Part shown: piece after piece, positions 32,590 to 44,545 of the stretch
Numbering within the stretch: position 1 is the first letter of the stretch
Layout of the letters: each line of letters opens with the position of its first letter
From: Bryopsis sp. KO-2023
Lineage: Eukaryota; Chlorophyta; Ulvophyceae; Bryopsidales; Bryopsidaceae
DNA: 64,000 nt
Reading direction: 5' to 3'
Assembly: GCA_030272585.1 (NCBI GenBank)
Contig: BSYQ01000013.1
Location: 558,001-622,000 of the forward strand
Notes under the pieces: model-generated
Database searches by the model: none
What the model saw: the letters and a program-made list of their open reading frames with translations, nothing else
What the model was told of the DNA's origin: nothing
Position numbers and translations under genes: made by a program

Positions 32590-35500
32590 ATGACGGGACG
32601 CCCTCGACGCGGAAAGAAGCAAAACTCCTTTCGCTTGTTTGTGTTGCTGGTGATAACCGTCGTGGCGTTGGCTTACATTGGGGGTTGGGTTTGGAGGTCG
32701 AGGTCGAGGTCGACGTCGACGCAAATGCAAGCGTCGACGAAGGGCCAGAACGACGCTTCTTCGGAGGGCGTGTTGACGCGTGAGGATTCGTTCGAAGGCA
32801 AGTCGTCGACGTCTGACAAAGAAACGCTGTATGATATTTCGAACGATGCGGACGAAAACCGAGTCAAGGAGCGAGCCAAGGCAGCGGTGTTGGGGGCGTT
32901 CGTGGCGGACGCTGCCACTATGGGTTTGCACTGGTGAGACGAACGAATTCAACGTCAAATATATATTTTTGGACTCACATATTTACGCTCGCTGCCGTGA
33001 ATCCCTGCAACCGTCGAAAAACTCGTCGAAGAAACCCACCCGAATTTGCGCGTCCTGATGTTCATGATATTAGTCATCAGTCAAACAATCCATCTAATCT
33101 GCTCTTGTGGAATGAATTCATTTTCAACTTCTGTAGTGAACCTTAATGATACCATTGGAAATCTCAGCCCTGTTGAATTAGGCTGAGCTTCACACTGGAT
33201 GATCTTTTTTCCCACAAACCAGCTTTTCTTCAAACCGAGAATCCAGCTGTACATGTCGGATTTGCGAAAAATCTGCACAATACACAAACATAAATAAATA
33301 TTTTTTATTTATATATATATATTTATTATGTTGTTTTGTGTGCATTTTTTCCTGGAGAATGAGAAATTTTCATTGCAGGATTTACAACACGGCACAAATC
33401 CAGGCACTGCTGACTACCAAACAGAAAATTGGATCCCCGGAGTTTTTCGAACCACCTTCGTGCCCCTTCTATAAGGCATGATTGAATCGTCCCAATTGTG
33501 AGCAAGTTCCCCCGGTTTGGATTTTTTTTTTCCTTCCCCCTTTCCCTTTCTCTTTTATTTATTTTTTCTTGTTCCATGATTTTATTTCTTCATTTTTTTT
33601 TTCTATAACCGGGAAAATCTTTTGGGTTGCACTTGAAAGTCGAAATGTTACCAGGAGGGGTGTTTCGAAAACATTGTACATTTTTTTCTGTGAAATTATT
33701 TTACACGCGACCAAAAGGCTGAGTGCAGCCCGTTCACTGAAATTTGTTATAATATGTGTGTGTATATATATATAAATACATATATATTCCAAACCCAGTG
33801 GAAATTCACAGATTCTGTTTTTTCTTCTTTATGTTTTTGTGAAGTTTGAAAGTAGGGTTTTTGAAATCGGCGCTTCGTTGGAGTAATACTGGATGCTGTG
33901 TTTTTGCAGTATGACAGTGGGAATCTGTCCCCGTACGGCGACGAAGTTTTGCCGTTGCTGGAATCCGTGGTTGAACAAGGAAGGCTCGACCCCCACCACT
34001 TCTCAAAGGTTAGTCATATCCCCCGCAATTGTTTTTTTTCAACCTTCGAAAAAATGACATTGAGGGAGAAGGAGGGGATACATTGCTCAAACGAACAATT
34101 CGATGAAAATCAGACAGGTTTAATTAAGATTTGCTTTTTTTGTGCTATTTTTAAGAAACCCAACATGCTGTGTCTATTTTTGATTTCTTTTTTTTAAAAG
34201 CCTCAATCACCCCCCCCCCAAAAAAAAAATAAAAATAAAAATACAAATGACTAATGACTAATGACTAATATGGGCCTTTACCTAATTCTGGCAGCACCTG
34301 TTCGAATCCTTCAAGAAGTACAACGGAAGACTGAACTCAGCGTCAAAGGATATGGTAAGAAATCTGGAGTCTGGCAAGCAGTTCCCCGAGGCTGGGGCTG
34401 TCAATGACGAAGCCCATTCCATCGTGAAAGCATCCGTGGTGGTGGCCCGTTACGCTGGAAAACCAAATCTAAAAGACGTTATGCTGGACACCATAAGAGT
34501 TCACCAGCAAAGCACAGACGCCGACGATGCTGGTAATCAAACCGAATCGATGGACCAGCAAAGCGCCGAAAAGTGTTGTTGAAAATCGTGGAAAGCCGAA
34601 ACCCTGACCTCGCCCCTGAACCTTGATCTTCTCCAAATTGCACTGTATTTCACTTTTCAGCTGGTTTTATCGTGTCTTTTTTAAACCACAGTTTGGTGTG
34701 CAGGTGGGTTTGACCATCTGTGTTGATTTTTGGAGGTATTGTTTGTGCTGACTCAGCCCCTTCTCCCTTCCCTTTAGTGCTCGCACAATTCTAAAAATAG
34801 ATCGATCGCCGAATTATTTTCCTCATTTTGAAGGAAACCTGACATGATAGTTCCAGACCAGCCAAATCCAGCCCTGGTCTGACATACTGATATTTTTCAG
34901 ATTGTTTTTATTGTTGCGGTTGTGCCAGGTGTCGCCGCAGCGTTGGTTTTAGAACGAATCGTGCTGGGTCAACGCATCAGCCAGGCGATTCAATGGGCTT
35001 TGCAAGACAACCACATCCCCACCTCAGCAAAACTCTGGCTCCAAACGGCTGTTCAATCCAAACACACGAATGCTGAAGCCGCTGTGCTCGATTTTGGGCA
35101 ATCGTGTCACCTTCCTGGCAGCTTCCAAGGCCCGATGTTTCTGGCCAGTCATAGCAACGGCTATGTGGAAGCAGTCAGGGAAAACATAATGGCAGGAGGA
35201 GATAATTGCAGCAGGGCTCATTTCATAGGGGCGCTTTTTGCAGCGCAGGTGAGATTCTAGGGGGAGTTTTTATCAGTGTCGATTTTTGAAATGGGTGCTT
35301 TTGATACTGTAATTTTGATTTTGATTTTTTTTCCCTGGTGATCATTTGTACCATTTCGAGATTTCGCGTTTTTAAAATTCCACGATTCGCTGCGGGTCGT
35401 GAAAATGAACACCCGCGAACAAAAATTCAAAATTACAGAATTTGCCTTTTGAGAAATTTTGTTAAAGTACCCAAAATATGTGAAGAAACCGTTTGATTGT

Positions 35501-35675
35501 CAGTTCAAAAAAAAATATACATATACATATAATGTGGTACGGAAGATGAGGTATCTGTGGTCGTTTTTAGGATGGGTTGGACAGCATTCCAGACGAGTGG
35601 CGTCAAAAAACTGCGATTTTCACAGATTTGGAAGCTCTGGTGGATGACCTGTTGGAAAGGAGAGGAGCACTGTAA
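32590..35675 (+). CDS. Membrane-anchored ADP-ribosylglycohydrolase/J1-crystallin-like protein (400 aa)
   Basis: Six exons join in phase: 32590-32933, 33379-33475, 33910-34008, 34295-34532, 34929-35248, 35571-35675. Residues about 13-35 form a single hydrophobic span after a basic N-terminus, suggesting an N-terminal membrane anchor. The ADP-ribosylglycohydrolase (DraG/J1 crystallin) fold follows: GAFVADAATMGLHWIYN (about 101-118), FYKYDSGNLSPYGDE, ALVLERIVLGQ, and GGDNCSR (349-355) with DGLDSIPDEW. DraG enzymes remove ADP-ribose using Mn/Mg held partly by a GDTDT-type loop. Here that loop is GGDNCSR, as I recall for J1-like relatives, so catalysis is uncertain. Intron 2 (33476-33909) has a GC-AG border, forced by the conserved protein sequence on both sides. 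Confidence 0.9.
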
Positions 35676-36942
35676 ACAAAAAAGAATTAATGATTCTATT
35701 TTATGAAAGAAATAGACAGATAACAAAATGTGTGGAACTATGAAACTTGGGTTTTGAAAAGAGTGAGAAAAAAAAGGGAGAGAGGGAGACAACAAACCTG
35801 AAACAAAAAGAAAAATCCTTTAATAAGAATTTCGAAAAAAAAAATATACGTAGCAGCATACAAAAGAAAAATGCAAAACGTCGAAACGTGAGGGAAGCGA
35901 TACAAAACGGACATGTTTTCTTTTGGGGGTGTCTTTTTTTTCTCTTTTTTTTTTTTAGGAGGGTGGTTTGTTTTTGTTACACGAGCGACTGTTATATTTA
36001 AATGCATGCTGGGACAAATTGGGGACAAATTTGGGACAAATTGTCTTTTTTTGTTGATGCCGATGGGGGAGGGTGACCAGACTGACTGACAGACAAGTGG
36101 TGTTCTTGTCAAAGATTTTGACTCCAGGTACATATTATTTTTACACACAAGGTGGATAGTCAAACCACCGCCATATTGCTTGGTGAGACCTGTATTAGCA
36201 CTGCCCTGACATTTTTGAACAATATTGTTTTCAAACCTCACACCGGAAGGGATGGGGGACTGTGCATGTTTTGACTATTTGTGATAGTTTTTTGTGATAA
36301 CCCTGTTTGCTCAGTGGTGTGCAGATACATGGGTCGGTCAGCTAAAGATTTCATCAGGATTCAGCTGACAGGTGTTGAATGCCCAACAGCATTTTGGCTG
36401 GAAAATATTCGACCCAATTCTTGGATTTGACGTAACTTCGAGTCTCAGGGCAACACCGTTTTTTGGGGGGGGGGGCCATTGGTAGGACTGGAGCCACCTC
36501 CAAAAAAGCAATCGACGATTCCACAAAACTCACAACCAACATTGATAAGTTAATCTTGTGTTCCAAACCTTGTAATTTGTATTATTGAAGATTGGGTGAA
36601 ATTTTGTTTTTTGGGACAAATTGAATCCACAAAAGGGCCACGAAAAGATGAAATAGCCTGATATAACTCCTAAGGGAAAAACGCAAGCAATGTTAGTGGC
36701 TGCTCTTTGGCTGGCACACACTGGAGCAAGAAATATCCTGTCCAAAATAGAGCAAATGTGCATACCACAACAGTCAATGATGGGGGGGGGGCCAAGTTTC
36801 TGGCATCAACAAAAAATCTTGCAAAATTCGAAGCTGCGGTCGACGGGGTGGGTCGATCCTCGCTCCCGTCATTACCGCCCTTCCCAGAGGCCGCTGAAAC
36901 TTAAAGCGGTTAGGACGTGGGTGCGTTGTGTTTCCGGTTGGA
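35676..36942. other. Intergenic, no supported gene
   Basis: Low-complexity A/T and G runs with short open stretches near 36690-36956 lacking support. It includes the promoter side of the gene starting at 36943, without an obvious TATA box. Confidence 0.5.
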
Positions 36943-39900
36943 ATGGGGGCAGTTGAGGATATGTGGGAGCGAGAGCTGCTCGTCAAGGAGGCGTGCTTCC
37001 AGCCGTGGCGTCGAAAAAGCCAGCTGTCCAAGTTCGCGGGAGCTCTGGATGCCGTGCTACCCGAGCTCCAACGCGAACGAAAGCTGTAAGCTGTGACGCC
37101 ATGACGTCTGCCCGACGTCCGAGATCCCGAAAAAGGCCTCGTTGCTTTGGGGCGGTTATTTTTGTTATTCTTTTTTGAGTGTGGTCCTTCGTTGTGTCTT
37201 TTTCCACACACAGAGTTGCCATGAAACTTTTTCACCACCTCTATGTTTTACCTCACTACTTTTTCCATGCATGATTCGAAAAATTAATTAATAATAATAA
37301 AATAATTAATTGATTTCATATTTTATTAAAATGTATATCTTCGAAAGTGAATGGAAGCATTAAAACTTGAGGCCGTGTTGAGATTTTCCTTGCCCAACCC
37401 TGGCTGGATTCATTTTCTGAAGTTCGATATTGAGTCGACGATTTCTTGCAGGACGATCGAAATGCGAGACGAGCTGGAAGCCTTGAAGAATCAGCAAAGA
37501 AGAGAAAGTGCGTCGAATGCCACCACTGTGGACATCAGCAGAGCTCGAGAAATCATCAGGTACAGTTTTCCATTCCTGTGGAAAATTTTACAGTGGATTT
37601 TCATGCTTTGATGGACGTTTCATAATATTTGGCCTTCGAATGGATCAATTAACCACAGCAACTCCAATGGTGGTTAATGCATCCCCAAATGGCTGATACA
37701 TCAGTGAATACATATTGAGAATCTTGCACCAGGAAATTTTCAGTTGCTGTGGGTTTGGAATAGCAGCTTTCGTCATTGATGGGGATTCCGCATGGTGTTT
37801 TCTCATTCAAGAAACTCAAACCCTGTTCTTCCTCACAGTTCAAACATTCAATTTCTGCCAGCAACATTTCTAAAGCTGATGATAAGCCATGCAGTCTGCG
37901 AGAATAACGTTGTTTGGTTTTCGAAATGTGTCAGAGATTCCGAGGCCAGGGCAGCTGCTGCAGAATCGACGAGGAGGAGCGAAGCCACTTCTTACGAGAA
38001 GCTTCTCGCAGCCGAAAAGACGCAAAAGGAAGATATCAGGAAGCAGGTGGTGGGGCTGGTTGAGCAACAGCAACGCCTGCTGGAGAGCTTAGCCAAAAGG
38101 GACGAGGAGGTCAGTGCTTTTCAATTTTTAGTCTTCCATTGCAACTGTGCATTATATTCGTTGGGAAAAGTGTATGCCACTCTCTTTTCTGAAAGGTGGT
38201 GTGGCCACGCCAATGAACCACGACAGAAAAATCAGCACTGGCTTCTCGTTTGCAATGTTCTTATCCCCCCCCCCCCTATTATTGAGGAAATCTTCATTCT
38301 AAAAACATTGACCGGTTTAAATTTTTTTCTTAATATGTCTTGGCAGGTGATGCTTGCGTCCGAAGAGATCGACGCCTTGAAGGGACAGATTGATGCCCTG
38401 CAAAAAACGTGAGCTGAAAGTTTTCCTTTGAATGTGGAATACCGAGGCTGCAAACCCAATGCAGGCCGTCCATTATGCAAATGAGTTATATGGGGCCGGC
38501 CCATGAGCAAACTTTTTGTTTTCTGATTCGTCTTGGAATTTGAACAACACCCACCAGATTTTTCCAATGCCAGGTCTATCATGAAAAAAACAAAACTCCC
38601 AATAATCTCGATCGTTTGCTTCCTGGTGACACAGCAGCAGTTTTGAGTTTTAGACTTCGAAGGTGAGTCCATTCTGTCTCAGGCGATGCACACCGAGTTT
38701 GATCCAAACCTCCGCTCAGGCAGCCCAAACGGACGCTACTTGTCCGGAAATTCAGCAAGAAAGCACAGTTTCTCTTTGCGATGCACAAGTCCAAACGAGC
38801 GACTCGGCAGTCCTCCACAACGAGGTTCAAACGGAGAGCGTTGGCTTTGAGTGCAGGGGTACTCAATGCACCCAGACTGATGAGATTTGGGAGGCGGTTG
38901 ATCCGGTGAGGGATGGTCAACTAAAGAGCTTCACACATGCAGCTCTACAGCAATTTTTCCACGGGTCTCCAATCGTGTTGTGTATGTTTGCCCTTGAAGC
39001 ATTCATGGACAAACAGCTCAAGCACTGCCAATTACTCTACAGCAGTGCACACATGGAGTCCTTGTTCATTAACTTGCCAAAGAAAAGATAGAAATTTGGA
39101 AAGAAAAACACATTTAGTTTTGTTTTTTTTTCGATTTATTTCCCATGGACTGTTCAGAGGATTTTATCCAGAGGGGAAAAAAAATTTGACTTGGGATGGC
39201 ATGGCATGCCACGCAGATATTTGCAACTCCATTTTGGAAATTGCTTTTTCGATGTCTGTGCAGGAACAACAGCAAAGAGAAACTCTGCAAATGGAAATTG
39301 GATCGATAGTTGTGGACACCCTTGAGGTGGAGGACCTCACAGAGGTAATCTTCGCACAATTGATCCAGAGGCTGGCTGTGCACTGCGCCGAATTATGGAA
39401 AGGCCACCGCTACACTATCGATCGTATTTAGTGTGGGTCTTTTAATAGTGTTACCCCAGTAATAGTGCAGGCCACACTAATTCATGGAAAACCGAATCTA
39501 CCAAGAAGTGTAGATTTCAGAAAATAGTGTGGCTCACACTATTTCCTGTTTTCTGAAATTTCTACCATGTTCTACTAAATATATTAGAGACTATAATATA
39601 CAAAATATACGATTAGCTGCACTCGGTCATTGAAATTGCCTCCATGCTGCCAGTTTCAATTTCTGTCATCTAGACCGTTGAACCCCGCGCGCGTGCATTG
39701 TCCAAGCTTGTTTTTCTTGTTTTCGTGCGCGTCGGAACTTGGAAAAGAGGTCGATGCAAAGCAAGTCCTGTCCTTTTCTTCCAGTGCGTTCCCTCAGATG
39801 ATTCGTGTCAAAGGTTGAAGCTCTGTGCTTTTTTTTTCTCCACGATCGTCGACAGGAGCCCTGGGTGGGCTTGGCGACGACTCTCCTTCAGCGGGCAAAA

Positions 39901-42900
39901 AACCACGGAAAGAGCAAGGCTCGATGTAGCGCCCCCTCAACCGTCGCTCAACACCTTGTTCGTCGGCGGAACGGAAAGCGCTGTTTCCGTGCTTCGCCGA
40001 CGGCTGGGGACACGAGGTTGCTGAGGATAGCGTATTTTGCGTGGAAACGGATGAACATTCCGGAAGCGCAGAGTTCGCCTGAAGAGGCTAGGAGTGTTGG
40101 TGTGCTACGTACAGAAAGTGGGGAGATCAGGTCAACTAGTGAAGAAGTCCTGGAAACGAGACTTGACTTGCGCTCGGGATCCACACCGCAAGCTTCGCTC
40201 AAGGAGGAAGCACTTTCCACACACCCTGTGTGTATTCCAAGAGCGGAAGAGGATGAACAAACGATCACTGCGGAGGAGCACCCAGCCGACGACGATCTGG
40301 ACGGCGGCAACTTCCCCAACATAGAGCTCGTTCGAGAGTTTATCGACGAGGTGGAGAGAAAGATAGGCGAAAGCAAAAGGGAAGGGGCCTTGGTCGAGAG
40401 CCGCTGCGCGGACCTGCGCACTCTGTTTTCTTCCTTGACGAAAATCGTGACAGGTACGTTGCGTTTTCGATAGACGATGTCTTTGCCATATAACTAGGAG
40501 GGCATGAATCTATCGATGCACCCCTGCAGAGAACCAGTCCTGGTGTCACCTACCCCTCGAAGGGAAGTGGAGTGAGTCTGGCACAGAGAGGTCAACCATG
40601 CTCGCCAAGTTGCTGAAAAACAAGCCCCCGAGCGTTAGGTCCGTCGACCGTACCCCACTTTCAGCGCTCCAGCCTCCTGCGCACTTGTCAGCTTTGTGCG
40701 CCATTCTGTGGTTGACTCTCTCTCTCGTTTCGCAGGTTCTCGTGTCGGAGGGAGTGCGTGCGCCAATTGTACGATCTGGTCGGTGAAATCCAAGGGTTGC
40801 TGGTGGCGCTGAAGGTGACGTCAAGCGAGCAACCTGACGTCCCGGTTTCGTGTATCGAAGGCCCCATGGCGGCGATGCAAATATCGGATCCAGAGACGAG
40901 GCTAGTGGAAGAAGTGACGGGGAGGGAATCGGAGCAGGAACTGGACCAACAGGTCAAGGATATCACCAAAGGCTTGGGGCGCAAAGAGGACTCAGATCCA
41001 CCACTCCCTGAGCAACTCGATATGCTGGATGTGGCTGGAAGATCCCACTGGGTCCAAGAGCAAAACAAAGGTCCACCAGGTTTCCCAACTGATCCTCATC
41101 TCCACAATCGAATGCCCAACGCGGAGACTGACCAAATCCAGTGGGGCAGTGGATTTACTGGGAATGAGGAAACCAGAATCCCTCCTGTGCCGCCAGCTTT
41201 GTATAACTCTCTCTCAGGCGATCATTCGCGTTCTGAGCTGGTCGCTGGGGAAGCCAGCATCCCTGCCCTTGGGGTTTCTTCAATGTGGAGCGATGTCCCT
41301 CTGTTGCCCTATTTTGATCAAAACTCGGACATCCCACCCTTTCAGCCAGGGGGCTATGATATTTCAGTCGAAGGGATGCATTTCAATAGGAAGCAATATT
41401 CACCAGAGCCGGGCCCCACGGTTCCGATTGACTCACAAGGGACTCTGTTTGGGGCGGAAACTGCTCATACAACCTACGGATCAATCAACCAGTTGTACAC
41501 GATGAATCACAATGAAAACAGAGTACCTCAAGTCAATGGTTATCCTTTGACGGCTTGGGAATTCCAACCAGAAAATGCGACTTCCCTTGTGCAATCAGGC
41601 ATCCCAGATTTGGAGTCTTTTGATGTCTGTAACCGTTCAATCCAAAGGGCCCATGTGGACCACAGCACAGCGACCCAGGGGCTTGATCAAATATCAAAGG
41701 AAGAGGTGATGCACCAGGTAAAACCAGCAGAAATCAATGAATTTCTTGAAATTGTGGTGATGTGCTTCTCTTTTATTTGATTTTTCTGTGTCCTGGAATT
41801 GCAGATGACCAATGCGATCAACCTACCTCATGGGGTGAGTCCAGAACAGGGTGACTTCTACCTTCAAAGCACGCCCTTCCAACCACCGGAAAATCAAGCT
41901 TTCTTTCCAGCTCCCATGCCTCAGGAACTCTACTCTGGTGCTCCTGAGGGCACTGTCTACCCACAATCTCTGCAGGCAGACATGGCACCCTGGCACCCTA
42001 GCCAGCTATCAACCCAAACAACTCAATTGAACTGCACCCCACTTTTCGGTCCATCGATGGGTGGAGACGGGTACTACAACATCAATGACGAAATCTGTGG
42101 TTCAGCGATTCATCATGGAATTTCAAACCAGGATCTACCTGGAAATATCTTTTTCGAGACTCAGGGTGGATCCCACAGCCCAGGGCATGTGGAGGCGGCG
42201 GTGATGTATCGCAGTGGTCTGACTGAGGAGGAAATCGCAAACGACCCCTACGGACTGGGCTTCATGGATTCGAAATGGTCTCGAGAAAGTTCACCTGGAA
42301 TTGTGGTCGCTGCAGCACCCACTCGAGAAGAGTTGACCAAGGCTTCCGACCAAGATGATGGGTCAGAGGGGGGTTTACATGATCCTTCGATCAAATCAAC
42401 TCAGACCCTCATTCCCAACACCACGCCCAAACAGGACGAGACAGTCGCAACTCAAGAGACGTCAAAGACGTCGGAATCACGCAAGAGATCAAAGAATGGG
42501 ACCAGAGCGTTGGCTCCACGCAAGAGTATCGGTGCACTGAAGGGGAAAAAACCAGTCTCCAGCTCGAAAAGAAAGGCAGCGCTGTCGACGAGGAATTCCA
42601 GAGCGAAGAGTGTTGCAGTAGTCGCACCTGCGATTCGATCAAAGAGAGACCGCACTGACATGTCAAAATCTACGAAGACCCTCCCTCCTCAGATCTCTTC
42701 CACTGGAAAAACTGCTGGCCGACCTGTCCAGTCCAAGCTGAAGAAGGTGGGCACCAAAGAGGACAACAATGACCCAGAACTGGCGGCCCAAAAAATTCGA
42801 AAACTTGTGTCGTCCGTTCACCGACCGATTCTGAAGGATATCACACAGAAGCAGCCAAATGCATCTCTTCAAGGGATCTCCCCCAAGAAAGGCGGCCGAC

Positions 42901-43502
42901 TGACTGGTGGGGAGCACGAAAGCAGTGCAAAGTTCAACACCATTACCTCCTCCACAAGGAAGACGTCACGAAATGCGTCCCCACCATATCACGTGCCAAT
43001 GTCAACCTACGTCCAAACCACACCCACGTCACAGCCGCCAGGATTCAGCGAGAATACCATGAAGCCCGCCCCGTTCGTCGTCGGTGCCAAACCCAATCCT
43101 GGGTTTTCAAGAAAAGCACCGCTCTTGGAGGGATTGAAAGAGTATCTTCCCCCAGGTCAAGTCCCCCTCATCACGCGTTCGCCACGCAAATCTAAACTGA
43201 GTGCGGAGAAAAAAATGCCCACGTCTCGCCTCGTCAAATCCCCTGGACAATCCATTTTGCTGGAGTCGCGGAGCGAGCTGGCCGAAGTGGAGGGTCGGGT
43301 GTTTGATTCGGTGGGGGGTGCGTCAATCGGTGAATGCGTGGTTGAGGGCGTTGTTCTAGAAAAGGAGGCTCCACTTCCCTTTTCTGAAGCGACCGAAGAG
43401 TCACCGTTCAGGAACGTTGGATGCTGGAACACAGTTGCAACCCCCGCTGTGATCAAGTTTGATTTGCTGAGAAAAATCAACACCGATCGTGTCAGGCAGT
43501 GA
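36943..43502 (+). CDS. Large coiled-coil/disordered protein with QT-motif cluster (about 1,376 aa)
   Basis: Model: 36943-37085, 37452-37559, 37935-38109, 38347-38408, 38683-38905, 39264-39344, 39856-40453, 40530-40590, 40736-41717, 41805-43502; all phases agree. Residues 1-160 are coiled coil (ELEALKNQQRRES, EQQQRLLESLAKRDEE). Residues about 170-230 hold QTSAQAAQTD, AQVQTSDS, VQTES and CTQTDEIW, resembling the TQT anchor motif of dynein light chain LC8 (family knowledge; binding is inference). The middle is Pro/Gly-rich and disordered. The C-terminal part is Lys/Ser-rich with RPILKDITQ (about residue 1151), a destruction-box-like RxxLxDI motif, and ends in a conserved FVVGAKPNPGFS...NVGCWN block. 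A cytoskeletal or cell-division role is a guess. Alternative: two genes, the first ending at a stop at 39429 and the second starting at an ATG such as 40051. Confidence 0.6.
39429..39541. mobile_element. Possible 113-bp MITE in an intron
   Basis: TAGTGTGGGTC at 39429 and GGCTCACACTA at 39531 are imperfect inverted repeats (9 of 11) whose outer TA dinucleotides could be a mariner-type target duplication. The right end contains a perfect 10-bp hairpin (39522-39544). It lies in the intron between exons 39264-39344 and 39856-40453 and supplies the TAG that ends the unspliced frame. Confidence 0.4.
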
Positions 43503-44545
43503 GGGCTGTGGGGGAGGGGGGGTTGACAGGATGGGACTTCATAGTTGTGGGTTTGTTGGGGTTGGGAAAATTTGGTGAGGTAGTGAAAATTTGGTGAGGT
43601 TGCTTCTGATCTCTTTTAATGCACTAGATATCGAACCATAATTGGAAATGGACTTGAAAAATCCCACCAAATCCCACTGGCAGTCAACCAGAATCGAACA
43701 TATGCAAGAATGGATTCAAAAGTCTATAATTTCCTTTCTGAATTGGCCCAGTCAATTATTCTATTATTTATATATGTAATGTGGCAACATAACACATTGC
43801 CTAGACAAACATCCTTGATGCTTTTTCAATTTCGTTTCCCAAGAATATTTAAAAACACAAAAATATCATCAAACTACATTCTGTAGATTTTGGATTCTAG
43901 AATAACTCACATTTTAATTACAGCTCCGAAATCAAGCAACAAAAACTCGTCTCAGGAAAACGAACTCATGAAATAACCAAAAAAAAACACCAGCAACTGC
44001 CCCTCCTTGAATCAATCATCAACCAGCAAAACAATCAAAGCCAACCAGGCAAACGACTCTTTAATCAGACATCCAGTCTGTGTAACATTGGATCAGCATC
44101 AAGTAAGAATATGGATTCTACAGGAACTATTTTCCCATATTCACCTTTGTTCTTCTTGGAAAAGATTCACAAAAAAAGAAAAAAATTGGATCACAAAACA
44201 TGTCGGCTTTGACATATAAAGCTTGACATAACTAAATAAAACCATAACACAAAGTCAGAACTGTATCTGACACAGATGTGTTGCTCAGCAACATTTTTTG
44301 AGTTCATAGATCTTTCTGCCCTTCATTTTCCTTGTTTCGTTTTGTTAACCATGCTTTCCTGCATAACATAAAAATCACCCTCATTCAGACGATTTTTTTC
44401 AGCAAGGAGTGTTATTTGTTTAGTGTTGTTGAAACCACCGGGGAGGGAAAAATTGGGGCATTGGGAAAGTAGATCCACATCATCAAGTTGCAATTTCAGA
44501 CCAATCACTTCAAAAAAATTCAAAGAAAAAGGGCACAGATTAAGA
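43503..44545. other. Intergenic between converging genes
   Basis: 3' flanks of the large plus-strand gene and the minus-strand cysteine-repeat gene. AT-rich, with no supported gene. Confidence 0.5.

Noticed and set aside
38654-38662. A 9-base microexon with strong acceptor and donor signals in the large coiled-coil gene
   Set aside because: It would leave a following intron of only 20 bases (38663-38682). Skipping it keeps the same phase, so the simpler single intron 38409-38682 was used.
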